From Poriferisodalis sp965208485 (GTDB taxonomy: Bacteria > Actinomycetota > Acidimicrobiia > Acidimicrobiales > Poriferisodalaceae), in contig NZ_OZ242344.1 of assembly GCF_965208485.1 (NCBI RefSeq), positions 1,984,001 through 2,048,000 on the forward strand: a stretch of 64,000 nt of DNA, read 5' to 3'. Below, in pieces: positions 35,464 through 44,646 of this stretch. The position numbers and the translations under genes were made by a program. The notes beneath the pieces were generated by a model. It saw only the letters and a program-made list of their open reading frames with translations. It searched no databases and was not told the DNA's origin. The first letter of the stretch is position 1. Each line of letters starts with the position of its first letter.

Positions 35464-35714
35464 AGCCGACTCATCCCGGCTCGTGCGGGGCATGGTTGTA
35501 CAGCGGACGCCGCGTCAGCATCAACCCCCACCACGGGCTGCCCCCCGCCGCACCCCCCTGCCCCCCGTCCCATGGCCGAGCGCAGCATCGCCTGGCTCAC
35601 CCGCCGAACCCGAAGATGCCCCCGCATCGGCACCGCCAAAAACTGGATTGCCAACGTTTATTGTTTTTATAGTGATTATCAACATTTGTGGTGTGGAGTT
35701 GCTACAGTGAAGCC

Positions 35715-36932
35715 ATGGCAGACGCCGAGCGGAACCGATTCATGGGCCCGGCACCCGAGGCGTCGCCGTTCACGCCCGGTTTCGGGGTCGCCCCCGAGTT
35801 CCTGGCAGGAAGGGACGCGCTGCTCGACTCCGCGGTCGAGGGCTTGCGGCAGCGCATCGGCACACACGACACGTTCCCCATGCTGATCGGCCCGCGCGGC
35901 TACGGCAAGACCGTGCTGCTGGGCAGAGTCGGCCGAGACGCCCAAGAGGCAGGCTGGGCGGTGCTGTCAGCGTCAGGCACCGAGGGCGATCCTGCCGCTG
36001 AGTTCCATCGTCAGATTGTCGGGCCGTCGCAAGGCAAGCCCTCATGGCGGTTCGATTCTGTCGGCGCGCAGGTGCTCGGGACGGGCGCCGGCGTGTCCCG
36101 CACCGACACCTCGGACAGGCCGTCTCACGGCTACGGGGAGAACTTCAAGGATGCGCTGTCTGAGCTTGCGCGACAAATGAAGAAGCCGCAGTCGCGGGTG
36201 CTGCTCGTCTTGGACGAGGCGCACGCTGTCCCGTTGCCGCAGATGCGCCGGCTAGGGGCGATCGTGCAGCAAGTGGCGTCTGTCGACCTGCTGCCGGTGT
36301 GCATGATCGCGGCGTGCCTGCCGGTCGGCTTGAAGACCATCCTCCAGGACAGGAAGTCCACGTTCCTGCGCAGAATGAGGAAGCACCGGCTCGAACTCAT
36401 CGCCGACCGCGAGATGGCCGACTGCTTTCGCCAGACCATCGCCGGAGGCGGCGGCACCATCAGCGACGAAGCCTTGGCGGAAGCTGGGCGCGGCTCCGGC
36501 GGCCATCCGTACATGCTGCAGCTCGTCGGCCACAGAATGTGGGGACTGTCCCAGCCAGAGGGCCATGCCATCGGGCGCAGCCACGCCGCACAGGCCGTGG
36601 CGCAGGCCGAGCCGCTGCTTTGGGACGACATCTTCGGACCCGCCTGGGACGACCTGTCCGAGACCGACCGCAAGATCCTCACGCGCGTCGCCGAGGAGGC
36701 AGACGGGCCGGTGCGGTTCTCGGAGGCAGTGGATGCCGCCGGCGTCGGCAAGGGCCTGGCGGGCGAGTACCGCGCGCGGCTGCTCCGCACAGGGTTCATC
36801 GCGCCAGCGGGACGCGGGCACGTCGAATTGACCAGCGCACGAGTCCGCTCATGGATGCTCGACCGCGTCCGATCAGCAGAACCCGAAGTGCCCACACGAC
36901 TGGCAGAGTTGCCGCCAGGACGCGGAGACTGA
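35715..36932 (+). CDS. AAA family ATPase (orc1/cdc6-like P-loop)
   Basis: A 405-aa protein starting MADAERNRFMGPAPEASPF. Walker A is MLIGPRGYGKTVLLGRV at about 58 and Walker B VLLVLDEAHAVPLPQM at about 165. The C-terminal region ends in a winged-helix-like part, ILTRVAEEADGPVRFSEAVD. Layout resembles the ATPase_2 group, like the gene upstream, but without a nuclease end. It follows 250 bp of AT-rich sequence (35640-35700) with TTGCCA and TATAGT elements, so it has its own promoter. It converges on the oxidase operon, with ends 35 bp apart. Confidence 0.65.
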   Translation: MADAERNRFMGPAPEASPFTPGFGVAPEFLAGRDALLDSAVEGLRQRIGTHDTFPMLIGPRGYGKTVLLGRVGRDAQEAGWAVLSASGTEGDPAAEFHRQIVGPSQGKPSWRFDSVGAQVLGTGAGVSRTDTSDRPSHGYGENFKDALSELARQMKKPQSRVLLVLDEAHAVPLPQMRRLGAIVQQVASVDLLPVCMIAACLPVGLKTILQDRKSTFLRRMRKHRLELIADREMADCFRQTIAGGGGTISDEALAEAGRGSGGHPYMLQLVGHRMWGLSQPEGHAIGRSHAAQAVAQAEPLLWDDIFGPAWDDLSETDRKILTRVAEEADGPVRFSEAVDAAGVGKGLAGEYRARLLRTGFIAPAGRGHVELTSARVRSWMLDRVRSAEPEVPTRLAELPPGRGD

Positions 36933-36966
36933 CAGCCGAGGGCGGCTCTCAGCGCGAGCCGCTCGG

Positions 36967-37356
36967 CTAGCACTGAGGGGCGATCTCGCAGCCTGAGGGG
37001 TCGGTCCAGAAGAGCATCGATGTGCCCATCGCCGCGTAGACGGCGACGGCCAGAATCAATCCGACGACAAAGAGCCACGTGAAGATCTTGTTGTCGAAGC
37101 GCAGATGCATGAAGTAGGCCACGACAATCTCGAACTTGACGACCATCAGGATGAGCAGCAGCGGGACCTCGAGCGGGCCTGGGGGCGCGAAGTAGATCAG
37201 CACCTCGGCCGCGGTGAGCACCGCCAGCAGCAGCGCAACCTTGATGTAGCCCCAGTCGGTCAGGCCGTGCCCATGGTCGTCGTGGGAGCCATGGTCGTCA
37301 TGGTCGTCGTGCTCGTCGTGGGCCTCTTCGGCGATGGATTCGGTAGCGGTGCTCAT
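36967..37356 (-). CDS. ctaF: Cytochrome c oxidase subunit IV family protein
   Basis: A 129-aa membrane protein with three helices (ALLLAVLTAAEVLIYF, LLLILMVVKFEIVVAYFMHL, LFVVGLILAVAVYAAMG). The MVVKFEIVVAYFMHLRFD stretch is the family signature of caa3-type subunit IV. The first 30 residues are an Asp/His-rich tail (EEAHDEHDDHDDHGSHDDHG), likely metal-binding. It is the last gene of the oxidase operon, 16 bp after subunit III, and probably stabilises the complex in the membrane. Confidence 0.8.
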   Translation of the reverse strand: MSTATESIAEEAHDEHDDHDDHGSHDDHGHGLTDWGYIKVALLLAVLTAAEVLIYFAPPGPLEVPLLLILMVVKFEIVVAYFMHLRFDNKIFTWLFVVGLILAVAVYAAMGTSMLFWTDPSGCEIAPQC

Positions 37357-37372
37357 CGCTGTCTCCCCACGC

Positions 37373-38056
37373 CTACGGGATCAGATAGACGACCGCGAAG
37401 ATCACGATCCAGACGATGTCGACGAAGTGCCAGTACAGGCCGATGATCTCGACCGTCTCCGCTCGTTCGGGGCCGAGAATCCCGCGGTTCACCAGCACCC
37501 ACAGCGTGACCAGCATGACGATGCCCAGCGACACATGCACGCCGTGGAAGCCGGTCAGCGTGTAGAACGCCGACGACGAGATGCTGACCGTGAACCCGAG
37601 GCCCTCCCGGTAGAAGCTGGTGAACTCGTACACCTGCCCGGCAATGAACACCGAACCCAGCGCAGCGGTGGTCAGCAGCCAGAGCTTGCAGCGCTCCATC
37701 TCGCGCCGGGTGATCGAGGAGACCGCCAGCACCATGGTGAGCGAGCTCATCAGCAGCACGAACGAGCTCACCGAGGTGAACGGGATGTCGAACAGGTCAG
37801 CCGCCCGCAGCGACTCCACGCCCGACAGCGGCTGGCGGTTGCGCAGCAGCAGGTACGTCGAGATCAGCGCACCGAAGAGCAGGCAATCTGAGCCCAGGAA
37901 GGCCCACATCGTCATCTTCTCGTTGCTCAGCCGCGTGGTGGGCGGCATGATCTCGTAGTCGTCCCATTCGGTGCGCGGGTAGGCGACCTGCGGCTCGTCG
38001 GGATCAACGGACTCGACGGCTGCTGCTGTGCTGGGAGTCGCCGGGGTCTCAGTCAC
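37373..38056 (-). CDS. ctaE: Cytochrome c oxidase subunit III
   Basis: A 227-aa protein with seven-helix-like hydrophobic pattern after an N-terminal extension. The signature EKMTMWAFLGSDCLLFGAL, then FYTLTGFHGVHVSLGI and YWHFVDIVWIVIF, identifies subunit III of aa3/caa3 oxidases. The GTG start at 38056 overlaps the end of ctaD by 8 bp; the longer frame to 38152 is out of place inside ctaD. The subunit supports proton uptake and complex stability. Confidence 0.85.
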   Translation of the reverse strand: MTETPATPSTAAAVESVDPDEPQVAYPRTEWDDYEIMPPTTRLSNEKMTMWAFLGSDCLLFGALISTYLLLRNRQPLSGVESLRAADLFDIPFTSVSSFVLLMSSLTMVLAVSSITRREMERCKLWLLTTAALGSVFIAGQVYEFTSFYREGLGFTVSISSSAFYTLTGFHGVHVSLGIVMLVTLWVLVNRGILGPERAETVEIIGLYWHFVDIVWIVIFAVVYLIP

Positions 38057-40133
38057 CTGCAGCCTCCCCGTTGGTCGCGCTGGCAGCCAACTCGCCGTTC
38101 TGCTCTGCGTGGCCGTCACCGTCGCCGTCGTGACCCCCGTCGTCATGGTCATGGTCGTCGTGATGGCCGTGAGCGGCGTCGGGATCGGTCGGCGGCTCCA
38201 AGCTCCAGCCGTACATCGAGCCGACCAGCAGCAGCAGCCCGATGCCGGCGATCCAGAGGTTGTAGATCAGGCCGAACCCGATAAGCGGCAAGCCCATCGC
38301 CAGCACGATCGGCCAGTACGACGGCGACGGCAGGTGCGGATGCTGGTCGCCGCGCTGGGCGATGTCTTTGCCGTTGGCGATCCGCCGCAGCCTGCCGTCG
38401 GAATCGGGCTGGTACTTCTTGTGCCAGAAGTCGTCGACATCGGTGACCACCGGCACGTAGTCGAAGTTGTGCTCGGGGGCCGGCGACGGGATCGCCCATT
38501 CCAGCGTGCGGCCGTCCCACGGGTCGGCGTCGGCCTGCGGCTCGAGTCCCCGTCGGTAGCGGCCCCAAGTCCGAAAGATGTTGACGGCCAAGATCGCCAT
38601 GGCGACGAACATGAAGAAGTAGCCGATCGTGGCGACCTTGTTCCAGAACTCGAAGCCGTCGAACTCGCCGTACACGCTGTGTCGCCGAGCCATGCCCTGC
38701 AGACCCACGATGTGCATCGGTCCGAACGTGGTGTTGAAACCGATGAGCATCAGCCAGAAGTGCCAGCGGCCCATCCACTCGTTGAGGTGATAGCCGAACG
38801 CCTTGGGCCACCAGTAGTACAAGCCGGCGAACATGCCCATGAGGGCGCCGCCGACGAGCACGTAATGGAAGTGGGCGACGATGAAGTAGGTGTCGGTCTG
38901 CTGGGTGTCGGCGGGAGCGATCGCGTGCATGACACCGGACAGACCGCCGATGGTGAACATCGAGACCAGCGACACCGAGAACATCATCGGCACCGTGAAA
39001 CGGACCTTGCCAGCCCACATGGTCGCAATCCAGTTCAGGATCTTCACACCGGTCGGCACCGCGATGAACATGGTCGTCGCTGAGAAGGCGGCCACCGAGA
39101 CCGGTCCCATGCCGGCCGTGAACATGTGGTGGGCCCACACGCCCCAGCCCATGAAGCCGATAGCGGCGCCCGACAGCACCACGATCGGGTAGCCGAACAG
39201 CGGCTTGCGGCTGAACACGGGCAGCGTCTCGGACACGATGCCGAATGCCGGCAGGATCAGGATGTACACCTCAGGGTGTCCGAATATCCAGAAGAGGTGC
39301 TGCCAGAGCAACGGGTCGGCGCCGGCACTGACGTCGAAGAAGTTGGCATCGAAGGTCCGGTCGAAGGTCAGCAGGATCAGCGCCACGGTGATGACCGGCA
39401 GCGCGAACACCAGCAGGAACTGCACCACCAGGATCATCCAGGTGAACACCGGCATGCGCAGCAGCGTCATGCCGGGGCAGCGCATGTTGATGATGGTGAC
39501 AAGCAGGTTGAGCGCCCCCAGCAGTGAGGCGATGCCGGCGATCTGCAGGCCGAGTGCGTAGAAGTCCATGCCGTTGCCGGGGCTGTAGGCCAAGCCCGTG
39601 TTAGGCGCGTAGGCGAACCAGCCGCCGTCAGCGCCGCCGCCCAGGAACCAGCTGAGATTCAGGAAGATGCCCCCGAAGAAGAAAATCCACAGACCGAGGG
39701 CGTTCAGTCGGGGAAAGGCCACATCCCGGGCACCGATCTGCAGCGGCACCAAGTAGTTCGCGAATGCATTCGCCAGCGGCATGATCACGAGGAACACCAT
39801 CGTGACGCCGTGCATGGTGAACAACTGGTTGTAGAAGTCGGCGCTGATCACCTCGCCGTCGGGCGCCCACAGCTGCAGGCGCACCAAGCCGATCTCGATG
39901 CCTCCCACGAGGAACCAGAACAGGGCGAGCGCGCCGTACATGATCCCGATCTTCTTGTGGTCAACCGTGAACAGCCACTCGCGCCAGCCCGTCGCGTGGG
40001 TCGGGCGTGCGAACACGCCGGTGCGAGACATGACCTCGACCGCTGCGCCGTCGCCGGCGGGCTCCAGCTCGGTGCTTGGCCCGGGATCGTCGGGAGCATC
40101 GGGGCTGTCTGGTCGATCGGTGACGATTGCCAT
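38049..40133 (-). CDS. ctaD: Cytochrome c oxidase subunit I, catalytic
   Basis: A 694-aa protein starting MAIVTDRPDSPDAPDD with a GAGGAGG Shine-Dalgarno. It has all heme-copper ligands: LFTMHGVTMVFL (low-spin heme a), WIFGHPEVYILILPAFG (CuB His and cross-linked Tyr), VWAHHMFTAGMG (CuB pair) and VAHFHYVLVGG (heme a3 and heme a). It reduces O2 to water and pumps protons. The C-terminus is extended by about 130 residues with two more helices and a His/Asp-rich tail. It is central in a compact operon between ctaC and ctaE. Confidence 0.9.
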   Translation of the reverse strand: MAIVTDRPDSPDAPDDPGPSTELEPAGDGAAVEVMSRTGVFARPTHATGWREWLFTVDHKKIGIMYGALALFWFLVGGIEIGLVRLQLWAPDGEVISADFYNQLFTMHGVTMVFLVIMPLANAFANYLVPLQIGARDVAFPRLNALGLWIFFFGGIFLNLSWFLGGGADGGWFAYAPNTGLAYSPGNGMDFYALGLQIAGIASLLGALNLLVTIINMRCPGMTLLRMPVFTWMILVVQFLLVFALPVITVALILLTFDRTFDANFFDVSAGADPLLWQHLFWIFGHPEVYILILPAFGIVSETLPVFSRKPLFGYPIVVLSGAAIGFMGWGVWAHHMFTAGMGPVSVAAFSATTMFIAVPTGVKILNWIATMWAGKVRFTVPMMFSVSLVSMFTIGGLSGVMHAIAPADTQQTDTYFIVAHFHYVLVGGALMGMFAGLYYWWPKAFGYHLNEWMGRWHFWLMLIGFNTTFGPMHIVGLQGMARRHSVYGEFDGFEFWNKVATIGYFFMFVAMAILAVNIFRTWGRYRRGLEPQADADPWDGRTLEWAIPSPAPEHNFDYVPVVTDVDDFWHKKYQPDSDGRLRRIANGKDIAQRGDQHPHLPSPSYWPIVLAMGLPLIGFGLIYNLWIAGIGLLLLVGSMYGWSLEPPTDPDAAHGHHDDHDHDDGGHDGDGDGHAEQNGELAASATNGEAAGD

Positions 40134-40146
40134 CGGGTCGTCCTCC

Positions 40147-41343
40147 TCAGCGTGCGCCGGCGTTCGTCGCGGGCAGCACCGGCTCGCTGCCAAGGGTCTG
40201 CAAGTAGGCCATCAGGTTGTCGAGGTCCTGATCGGTCAGCACCTCGGCGAAGTCCAGCATGCCCTGCTGGTTGTCCGCGCGTGCGGGCTTCATCTCGGGC
40301 GCGTTGCGCACCCATTCCCGCAGCTCGGCGAGGTTGAGGATGAGCTTGCCGTCAGGTCCGCGCAGGTACTCCCGGTCGGAATCCTGCAGATAGGTCTCAT
40401 ACAGCGCCCCCGCGAAGGCGGTGCGGCTCATCAGGTTCGTGAGGTTCGGCGCGACGCCTGCAAGCAGGTTCGCTTTGCCATTGGCCGCGCTGTCGTACAC
40501 CCCGTCGACCACATGGCAGCTGATGCAATGCGTTTCGAACAGGGCGGCGCCTGCAGCCTCAGCTGATCCCTCCTCGAGCGGTTCTTCGGCCCGCTGCTGT
40601 CCTGCTTGCTGCTCAGCGAGCCAACGCTCGAAGTCGGCTTCGGTCAGCACGATGGCCCGCATCTGCATGTTGGCGTGGCTGAGACCGCAGAACTCCACGC
40701 ATTCGCCGTAGAAGATGCCGGGCTCGGTGGAGCTGATCCGCCAGTGGTGCACGCGACCCGGCACCACATCCCGCTTGCCGTTCAGCTGCGGGATCCAGAA
40801 CGAGTGGATGACGTCGTTCGAGTGGAGTTCAAGGTTGATCTCCTCGCCGACGGGAATGACCAGATCATTCGCAGTGACAATGTCCTCAGCGTCGTCAAAG
40901 TCGCCGTTGGAGTTGACGTCGTAGGTGAACTGCCACCACCACTGCTGGCCTTCGACCTTGATCTTGCGGCCGTCGCCCTCACGGGCGAGCGCGAACACCG
41001 TCGGCAGCGTGATGACCGTCAGGAAGACGAGCAGGACGGTCGGAATCAGCGTCCAGGTGATCTCAGCCTTGCGGTGGCCGTGAATCTGCGGCGGCAGATC
41101 GTCAGGATCGTCGGTGGGCTTGGCCCGGAACTTCAGGATGATCGCGCCCACCGCGGCCGCCACGAAGATGCCCACTCCGACGGCCATCCAACCCGACAGG
41201 CGCATGATCCAGTCAATGTCCCTGGCGTTCTCGCCGACGGGTTTGGTGGCGTCGAGCTGACCCGTGGCACAGCCGGCAACCAGCAGAGCGACACCTGCCA
41301 AGGCGCTGACGCGCCAGCGTCGAGCGAATCGGGCGCCCATCAC
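40147..41343 (-). CDS. ctaC: Cytochrome c oxidase subunit II with fused cytochrome c (caa3 type)
   Basis: A 398-aa lipoprotein with a lipobox, ALLVAGCATG, near residue 25. Two helices follow, then the CuA cupredoxin: EGQQWWWQFTYDVN and YGECVEFCGLSHANM hold the CuA Cys, His and Met residues. A cytochrome c domain is fused at the end, with heme motif CISCH (FETHCISCHVVDG) and a distal Met region. This makes the enzyme a caa3-type oxidase. The stop overlaps nothing; it is 13 bp from ctaD. Confidence 0.9.
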   Translation of the reverse strand: MMGARFARRWRVSALAGVALLVAGCATGQLDATKPVGENARDIDWIMRLSGWMAVGVGIFVAAAVGAIILKFRAKPTDDPDDLPPQIHGHRKAEITWTLIPTVLLVFLTVITLPTVFALAREGDGRKIKVEGQQWWWQFTYDVNSNGDFDDAEDIVTANDLVIPVGEEINLELHSNDVIHSFWIPQLNGKRDVVPGRVHHWRISSTEPGIFYGECVEFCGLSHANMQMRAIVLTEADFERWLAEQQAGQQRAEEPLEEGSAEAAGAALFETHCISCHVVDGVYDSAANGKANLLAGVAPNLTNLMSRTAFAGALYETYLQDSDREYLRGPDGKLILNLAELREWVRNAPEMKPARADNQQGMLDFAEVLTDQDLDNLMAYLQTLGSEPVLPATNAGAR

Positions 41344-42110
41344 TCGTGACCCCCCTCAGACTCGCTCATCTCATCAGATGAGTGCGATCCATCGTCGCCA
41401 ACCTCGGCATGACCGTCAGGGTGGTGGAACTCGCGCTCGCCGACGACGGCAGAAGCGATGCCCCCCACGATCAGCGCCACGCCGCCCAGCACGAGAACTG
41501 ACGCAGCGATGGAGCGCCGGAGCCGCGGCTTGGCATACACGACGAAGGCGAAGGCGAGGATGACCGACGCGATCACGATGGCGACGAGGCTTGCAGCCGT
41601 CTTGCTCACCGTCAGGAAGATCCGCGACGCCAGCACCACCGGTATCGCGATGCCCAACGCGCCGTAGAGCGAGATCTCGAATGGCCGCATGAGCCGTGCC
41701 CGCTCAACGGCGTTGGACTCCGCATCGGTCGACAGGTGCTCGGCCCATGCGCTCATCGTCCATTCGAAGGCGGAGATCAGCAGCAGAGCCACACCGCAGA
41801 TGGCGAGCAGCGAGTCGGCGACCAAGCCCACCATGAGCACGCCCATGCCCAGCGCCGCCATGATCGGCCAGTAGGCCGGCGTGGGTCGGTAGTCGGCCAG
41901 GTGCTCGCGGTCGAGCGAGTCGCCGTCGCCGACCGTCAGCGCCAGGGCGAACAGCAGTGCGAACGCACCGGCAGCGACGCCCAGCACGATCGTGGCGTAC
42001 ATGACCACGTGACCCGTGCCGTCCATGCCGGTGAGGACGCCCACCACGGCGGCGGCCGCGGCGGCCAGCGCGATGCGACCGGCGAAGTACCTGCTGGCGA
42101 TGCCGACCAT
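41340..42110 (-). CDS. Oxidase-operon membrane protein of unknown function
   Basis: A 256-aa protein with about seven hydrophobic helices. EHLADYRPTPAYWPIMAALGM resembles the C-terminal two-helix segment of actinobacterial subunit I (PSPSYWPIVLAMGLPL in ctaD), so it may have arisen from such an extension. The C-terminus is His/Asp/Ser-rich (EREFHHPDGHAEVGDDGSHS). The stop overlaps the ctaC start by ATGA. Its place implies a structural or assembly role in the oxidase. Confidence 0.6.
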   Translation of the reverse strand: MVGIASRYFAGRIALAAAAAAVVGVLTGMDGTGHVVMYATIVLGVAAGAFALLFALALTVGDGDSLDREHLADYRPTPAYWPIMAALGMGVLMVGLVADSLLAICGVALLLISAFEWTMSAWAEHLSTDAESNAVERARLMRPFEISLYGALGIAIPVVLASRIFLTVSKTAASLVAIVIASVILAFAFVVYAKPRLRRSIAASVLVLGGVALIVGGIASAVVGEREFHHPDGHAEVGDDGSHSSDEMSESEGGHE

Positions 42111-42117
42111 CGATCCC

Positions 42118-42741
42118 CTACTTCACCACGTACACGACGTACCAGGTGGCGGCCCACGCAAGCACGGCGAAGTCCCAGAAGAAGACTGCTGACCCCAGCA
42201 GCGTCGAGCGGTCGCGACCCACGCTGCCGCCCAGCGAGCGCAGTGTCATCAGGCCGAGATAGAACATTCCGACGATCAGGATGGCCAGCGAGAGACCGGT
42301 CACCGAGAAGGCCAAGTTCTCCCACTCGCCCGCGCCGAGCTCGATCCCCATGCGGTTCAGGCTGTACATCACCATGTTGAAGAAGGCGAACCCCATCACG
42401 AGCGTGATGGCCATGCCCACCCAGGTGTGGCCGCGCTCTCCGCGCCGACTGGCCCAGTGCGCCCAGTGCGCCGTCACGATCGAGACCCCCAGGGTGATGA
42501 GGGCGTAGACGAGCTGTGGGTTCGGTACTGACTGGCCGTCCAGCCAGGCATGTCCCGGGTCGTCTATGAGGTGCCGACGTGCCATGTAGTGGCCCAGCGC
42601 ACCGGCGACCGCCATGGACCCTGCTGCAATGGCGAAGCCGGTCCCGACGAGCTGGCTGCGGGGGCGCGGCGGCGGGCCGGGAACGATGTAGCGCCCGGGC
42701 TGAGGCGCCTCAACGGTGCTCACAGTGGTTTCTGACATCAA
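42118..42741 (-). CDS. Heme-copper oxidase subunit III-like protein
   Basis: A 207-aa membrane protein with five helices, HYMARRHLIDD near residue 50 and the end AVFFWDFAVLAWAATWYVVYVVK, which matches the last helix of CtaE-type subunits (WHFVDIVWIVIFAVVYL). It is a second subunit III-type protein in the same operon. Its start overlaps the stop of the inactive subunit I paralogue by ATGA. The two probably form a complex with each other. Confidence 0.65.
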   Translation of the reverse strand: MMSETTVSTVEAPQPGRYIVPGPPPRPRSQLVGTGFAIAAGSMAVAGALGHYMARRHLIDDPGHAWLDGQSVPNPQLVYALITLGVSIVTAHWAHWASRRGERGHTWVGMAITLVMGFAFFNMVMYSLNRMGIELGAGEWENLAFSVTGLSLAILIVGMFYLGLMTLRSLGGSVGRDRSTLLGSAVFFWDFAVLAWAATWYVVYVVK

Positions 42742-44459
42742 GTCGACACCTCGGCAACCTCGCGCTCAGCGGATTCAACGCTGCCGTTCATCTCGGCATC
42801 GAGCAGCGGCGTTCCAGAGCTGAACTCGGGCAGAGTCTCCGCTGGGCCGAGCGGCGGGGGCGAGCCTGCCAGCCATTCGGGCGTCAGCCCGCCCCAAGGA
42901 TCTGCATCGGCTTCGGCGCCCTTGCCCATGCCCACCGAGACCAAGAGATTCAGCACGACCAGCCCCATGCCCGCGAGCACGATGACTACGCCAACGCCGC
43001 CGAGCAACGACAGGCCCTCAGCTCCTGATGCATCCGTCAAGCCGCTGTACCTAGTGGTCAGCACCGGGTCGCTATAAACGAATTGGGGTTGCTCGGTGAA
43101 GGCACCGGACAGCGTGGGTCCGAGCCACGCCAGAAATGCGCCCCCGCCGATTGCGGCGAAGCTGGCCCATCCGACGAATTCGGACAACCGCCGCCCCCAG
43201 ATCTTGGGTGCCCACCAGTGCAGTGCCGCCAGCGCTCCCAGCAGACCAGCCCCGTAGATGAGCAGGCTCTGCTGTCCCGTGACCCAAGTGGTGAAGCGCA
43301 GCGGGGCGTTCCCGTCGACGCCCCGGCCCGCAATTTGCAGCCAGTCCACACCAGCGCCGACCAACCCGACGAGCGCCGCTACGGCTATGAGCTTTCCGGC
43401 GCCGAAGGCCGCCAGCACCGCCGTCGTGGGACGCGGCCACTTGCGGCTCTGCCACACGGTGAAGCCCAGCAGCGCCAGCAGACCTCCGACTCCAGCGAGG
43501 GCACCTCCATAGAGGCCGACCAGGACAATGCCTTCCGGATCGTCGACGATGTCGGCGCCCTCGCCGACAATGCCAAAGTTGGCCCAGGCACCGAAGCCGA
43601 AGAGGCCGACGAGGCCCATGGTGAAATACAGCGCCAGCGGCTCGAAGACCCAGCGACGTGCAGCGGCCAGCATGATCTCAGCCGCCACGCCCAGCACCGG
43701 CACCACATAGATGAACAGCTGCGGCGTCCGGTACATCCAGTCGATGCGGGGCCAGATGCCGTAGTTGCCGTCCAGGAAGTGACGGCCGTACCCGTGGTCG
43801 ATGTAGAGGAGCACGATCTGGCCCAGCACCACGCCGAGGCTGACCACCAGCATCGATGCCGTGACCAGCGCCGACCAAGCGAACGGCGGCGTGCGGTCCA
43901 TGTACATGCCCGGGGCGCGCATGGTAAGCGTGGTGACAGCGACACAGATCGCGCCGATCAGCAGCGACATCACGAGTCCGGCGAGGGCGAGCAAGTGCAG
44001 CCTGACGCCGGCATCCCAGCCGCCGGCAGGACCGCCGTTGCCGATGTACGCACCCACCAGCACACCGAACGAGATCAGCCACCCCCAGAACGACAGCGCG
44101 GCTGCCCGGCCGAAGGCGATGTTCGGTGCACCTACCTGCAGCGGGACGATGTAGATGGCCACACCCAGGAAGAACGGGATGAGCATGCCGAACACCAGCG
44201 AATCGCGGGTGAACATGAAGACTTGGGTGAAGGTCTCGACATTGAGCACCGTGTGCCCGCTGTCTGACGCCAGATCGAAGCGCACCAGCGCATCGGTGAT
44301 CGTGCCGACAAGCGCGAACAGCAGCGAGAAGCCGATGAACAGCCGGCCGATGCGCTTGTGATCGGTGGTGTTCAACAGACCGAACACGGTCGGGTCTTCT
44401 GCCTGCGAAGCTACGGCAGACCCTGTCGAAGGCACAGCTTCGGTGGTGGCGTCGGTCAT
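42738..44459 (-). CDS. Subunit I-like paralogue lacking all heme and CuB histidines
   Basis: A 573-aa protein homologous to CtaD along its length, including the shared ADADPWGGLTPEW end. The metal sites are gone: TMHGVTMVF reads FTRDSLVF, GHPEVYI reads RTPQLFI, WAHHMF reads WANFGI and AHFHYVL reads TGQQSLLI. It keeps about 12 helices. It cannot bind heme a, a3 or CuB in the normal way, so it is a pseudoenzyme, kept intact in frame and coupled to a subunit III-like gene. The ATG at 44459 is chosen. Assembly, a membrane scaffold or another channel role are possible. Confidence 0.8.
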   Translation of the reverse strand: MTDATTEAVPSTGSAVASQAEDPTVFGLLNTTDHKRIGRLFIGFSLLFALVGTITDALVRFDLASDSGHTVLNVETFTQVFMFTRDSLVFGMLIPFFLGVAIYIVPLQVGAPNIAFGRAAALSFWGWLISFGVLVGAYIGNGGPAGGWDAGVRLHLLALAGLVMSLLIGAICVAVTTLTMRAPGMYMDRTPPFAWSALVTASMLVVSLGVVLGQIVLLYIDHGYGRHFLDGNYGIWPRIDWMYRTPQLFIYVVPVLGVAAEIMLAAARRWVFEPLALYFTMGLVGLFGFGAWANFGIVGEGADIVDDPEGIVLVGLYGGALAGVGGLLALLGFTVWQSRKWPRPTTAVLAAFGAGKLIAVAALVGLVGAGVDWLQIAGRGVDGNAPLRFTTWVTGQQSLLIYGAGLLGALAALHWWAPKIWGRRLSEFVGWASFAAIGGGAFLAWLGPTLSGAFTEQPQFVYSDPVLTTRYSGLTDASGAEGLSLLGGVGVVIVLAGMGLVVLNLLVSVGMGKGAEADADPWGGLTPEWLAGSPPPLGPAETLPEFSSGTPLLDAEMNGSVESAEREVAEVST

Positions 44460-44646
44460 GCGGCGAAGTGGTTCCCGAACTCGGCTGGCAGCGCCGCTTC
44501 GGGGCGACGCCAACGGCGAACTCTAGCGACCCGCGCGCCACTGGACCAGACTGCCCGCAGCACAGCTGCGGCGAACCAGATTGTCGACCGACTCCGCAGG
44601 CGAGGCAGTGTCGCCGCTCGGCCGCCGGTACGGAACCTCGGGTGCG

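Noticed and set aside
43083..44267. 394-codon plus-strand frame over the subunit I paralogue
   Set aside because: Antisense shadow; the minus frame has full homology to CtaD.
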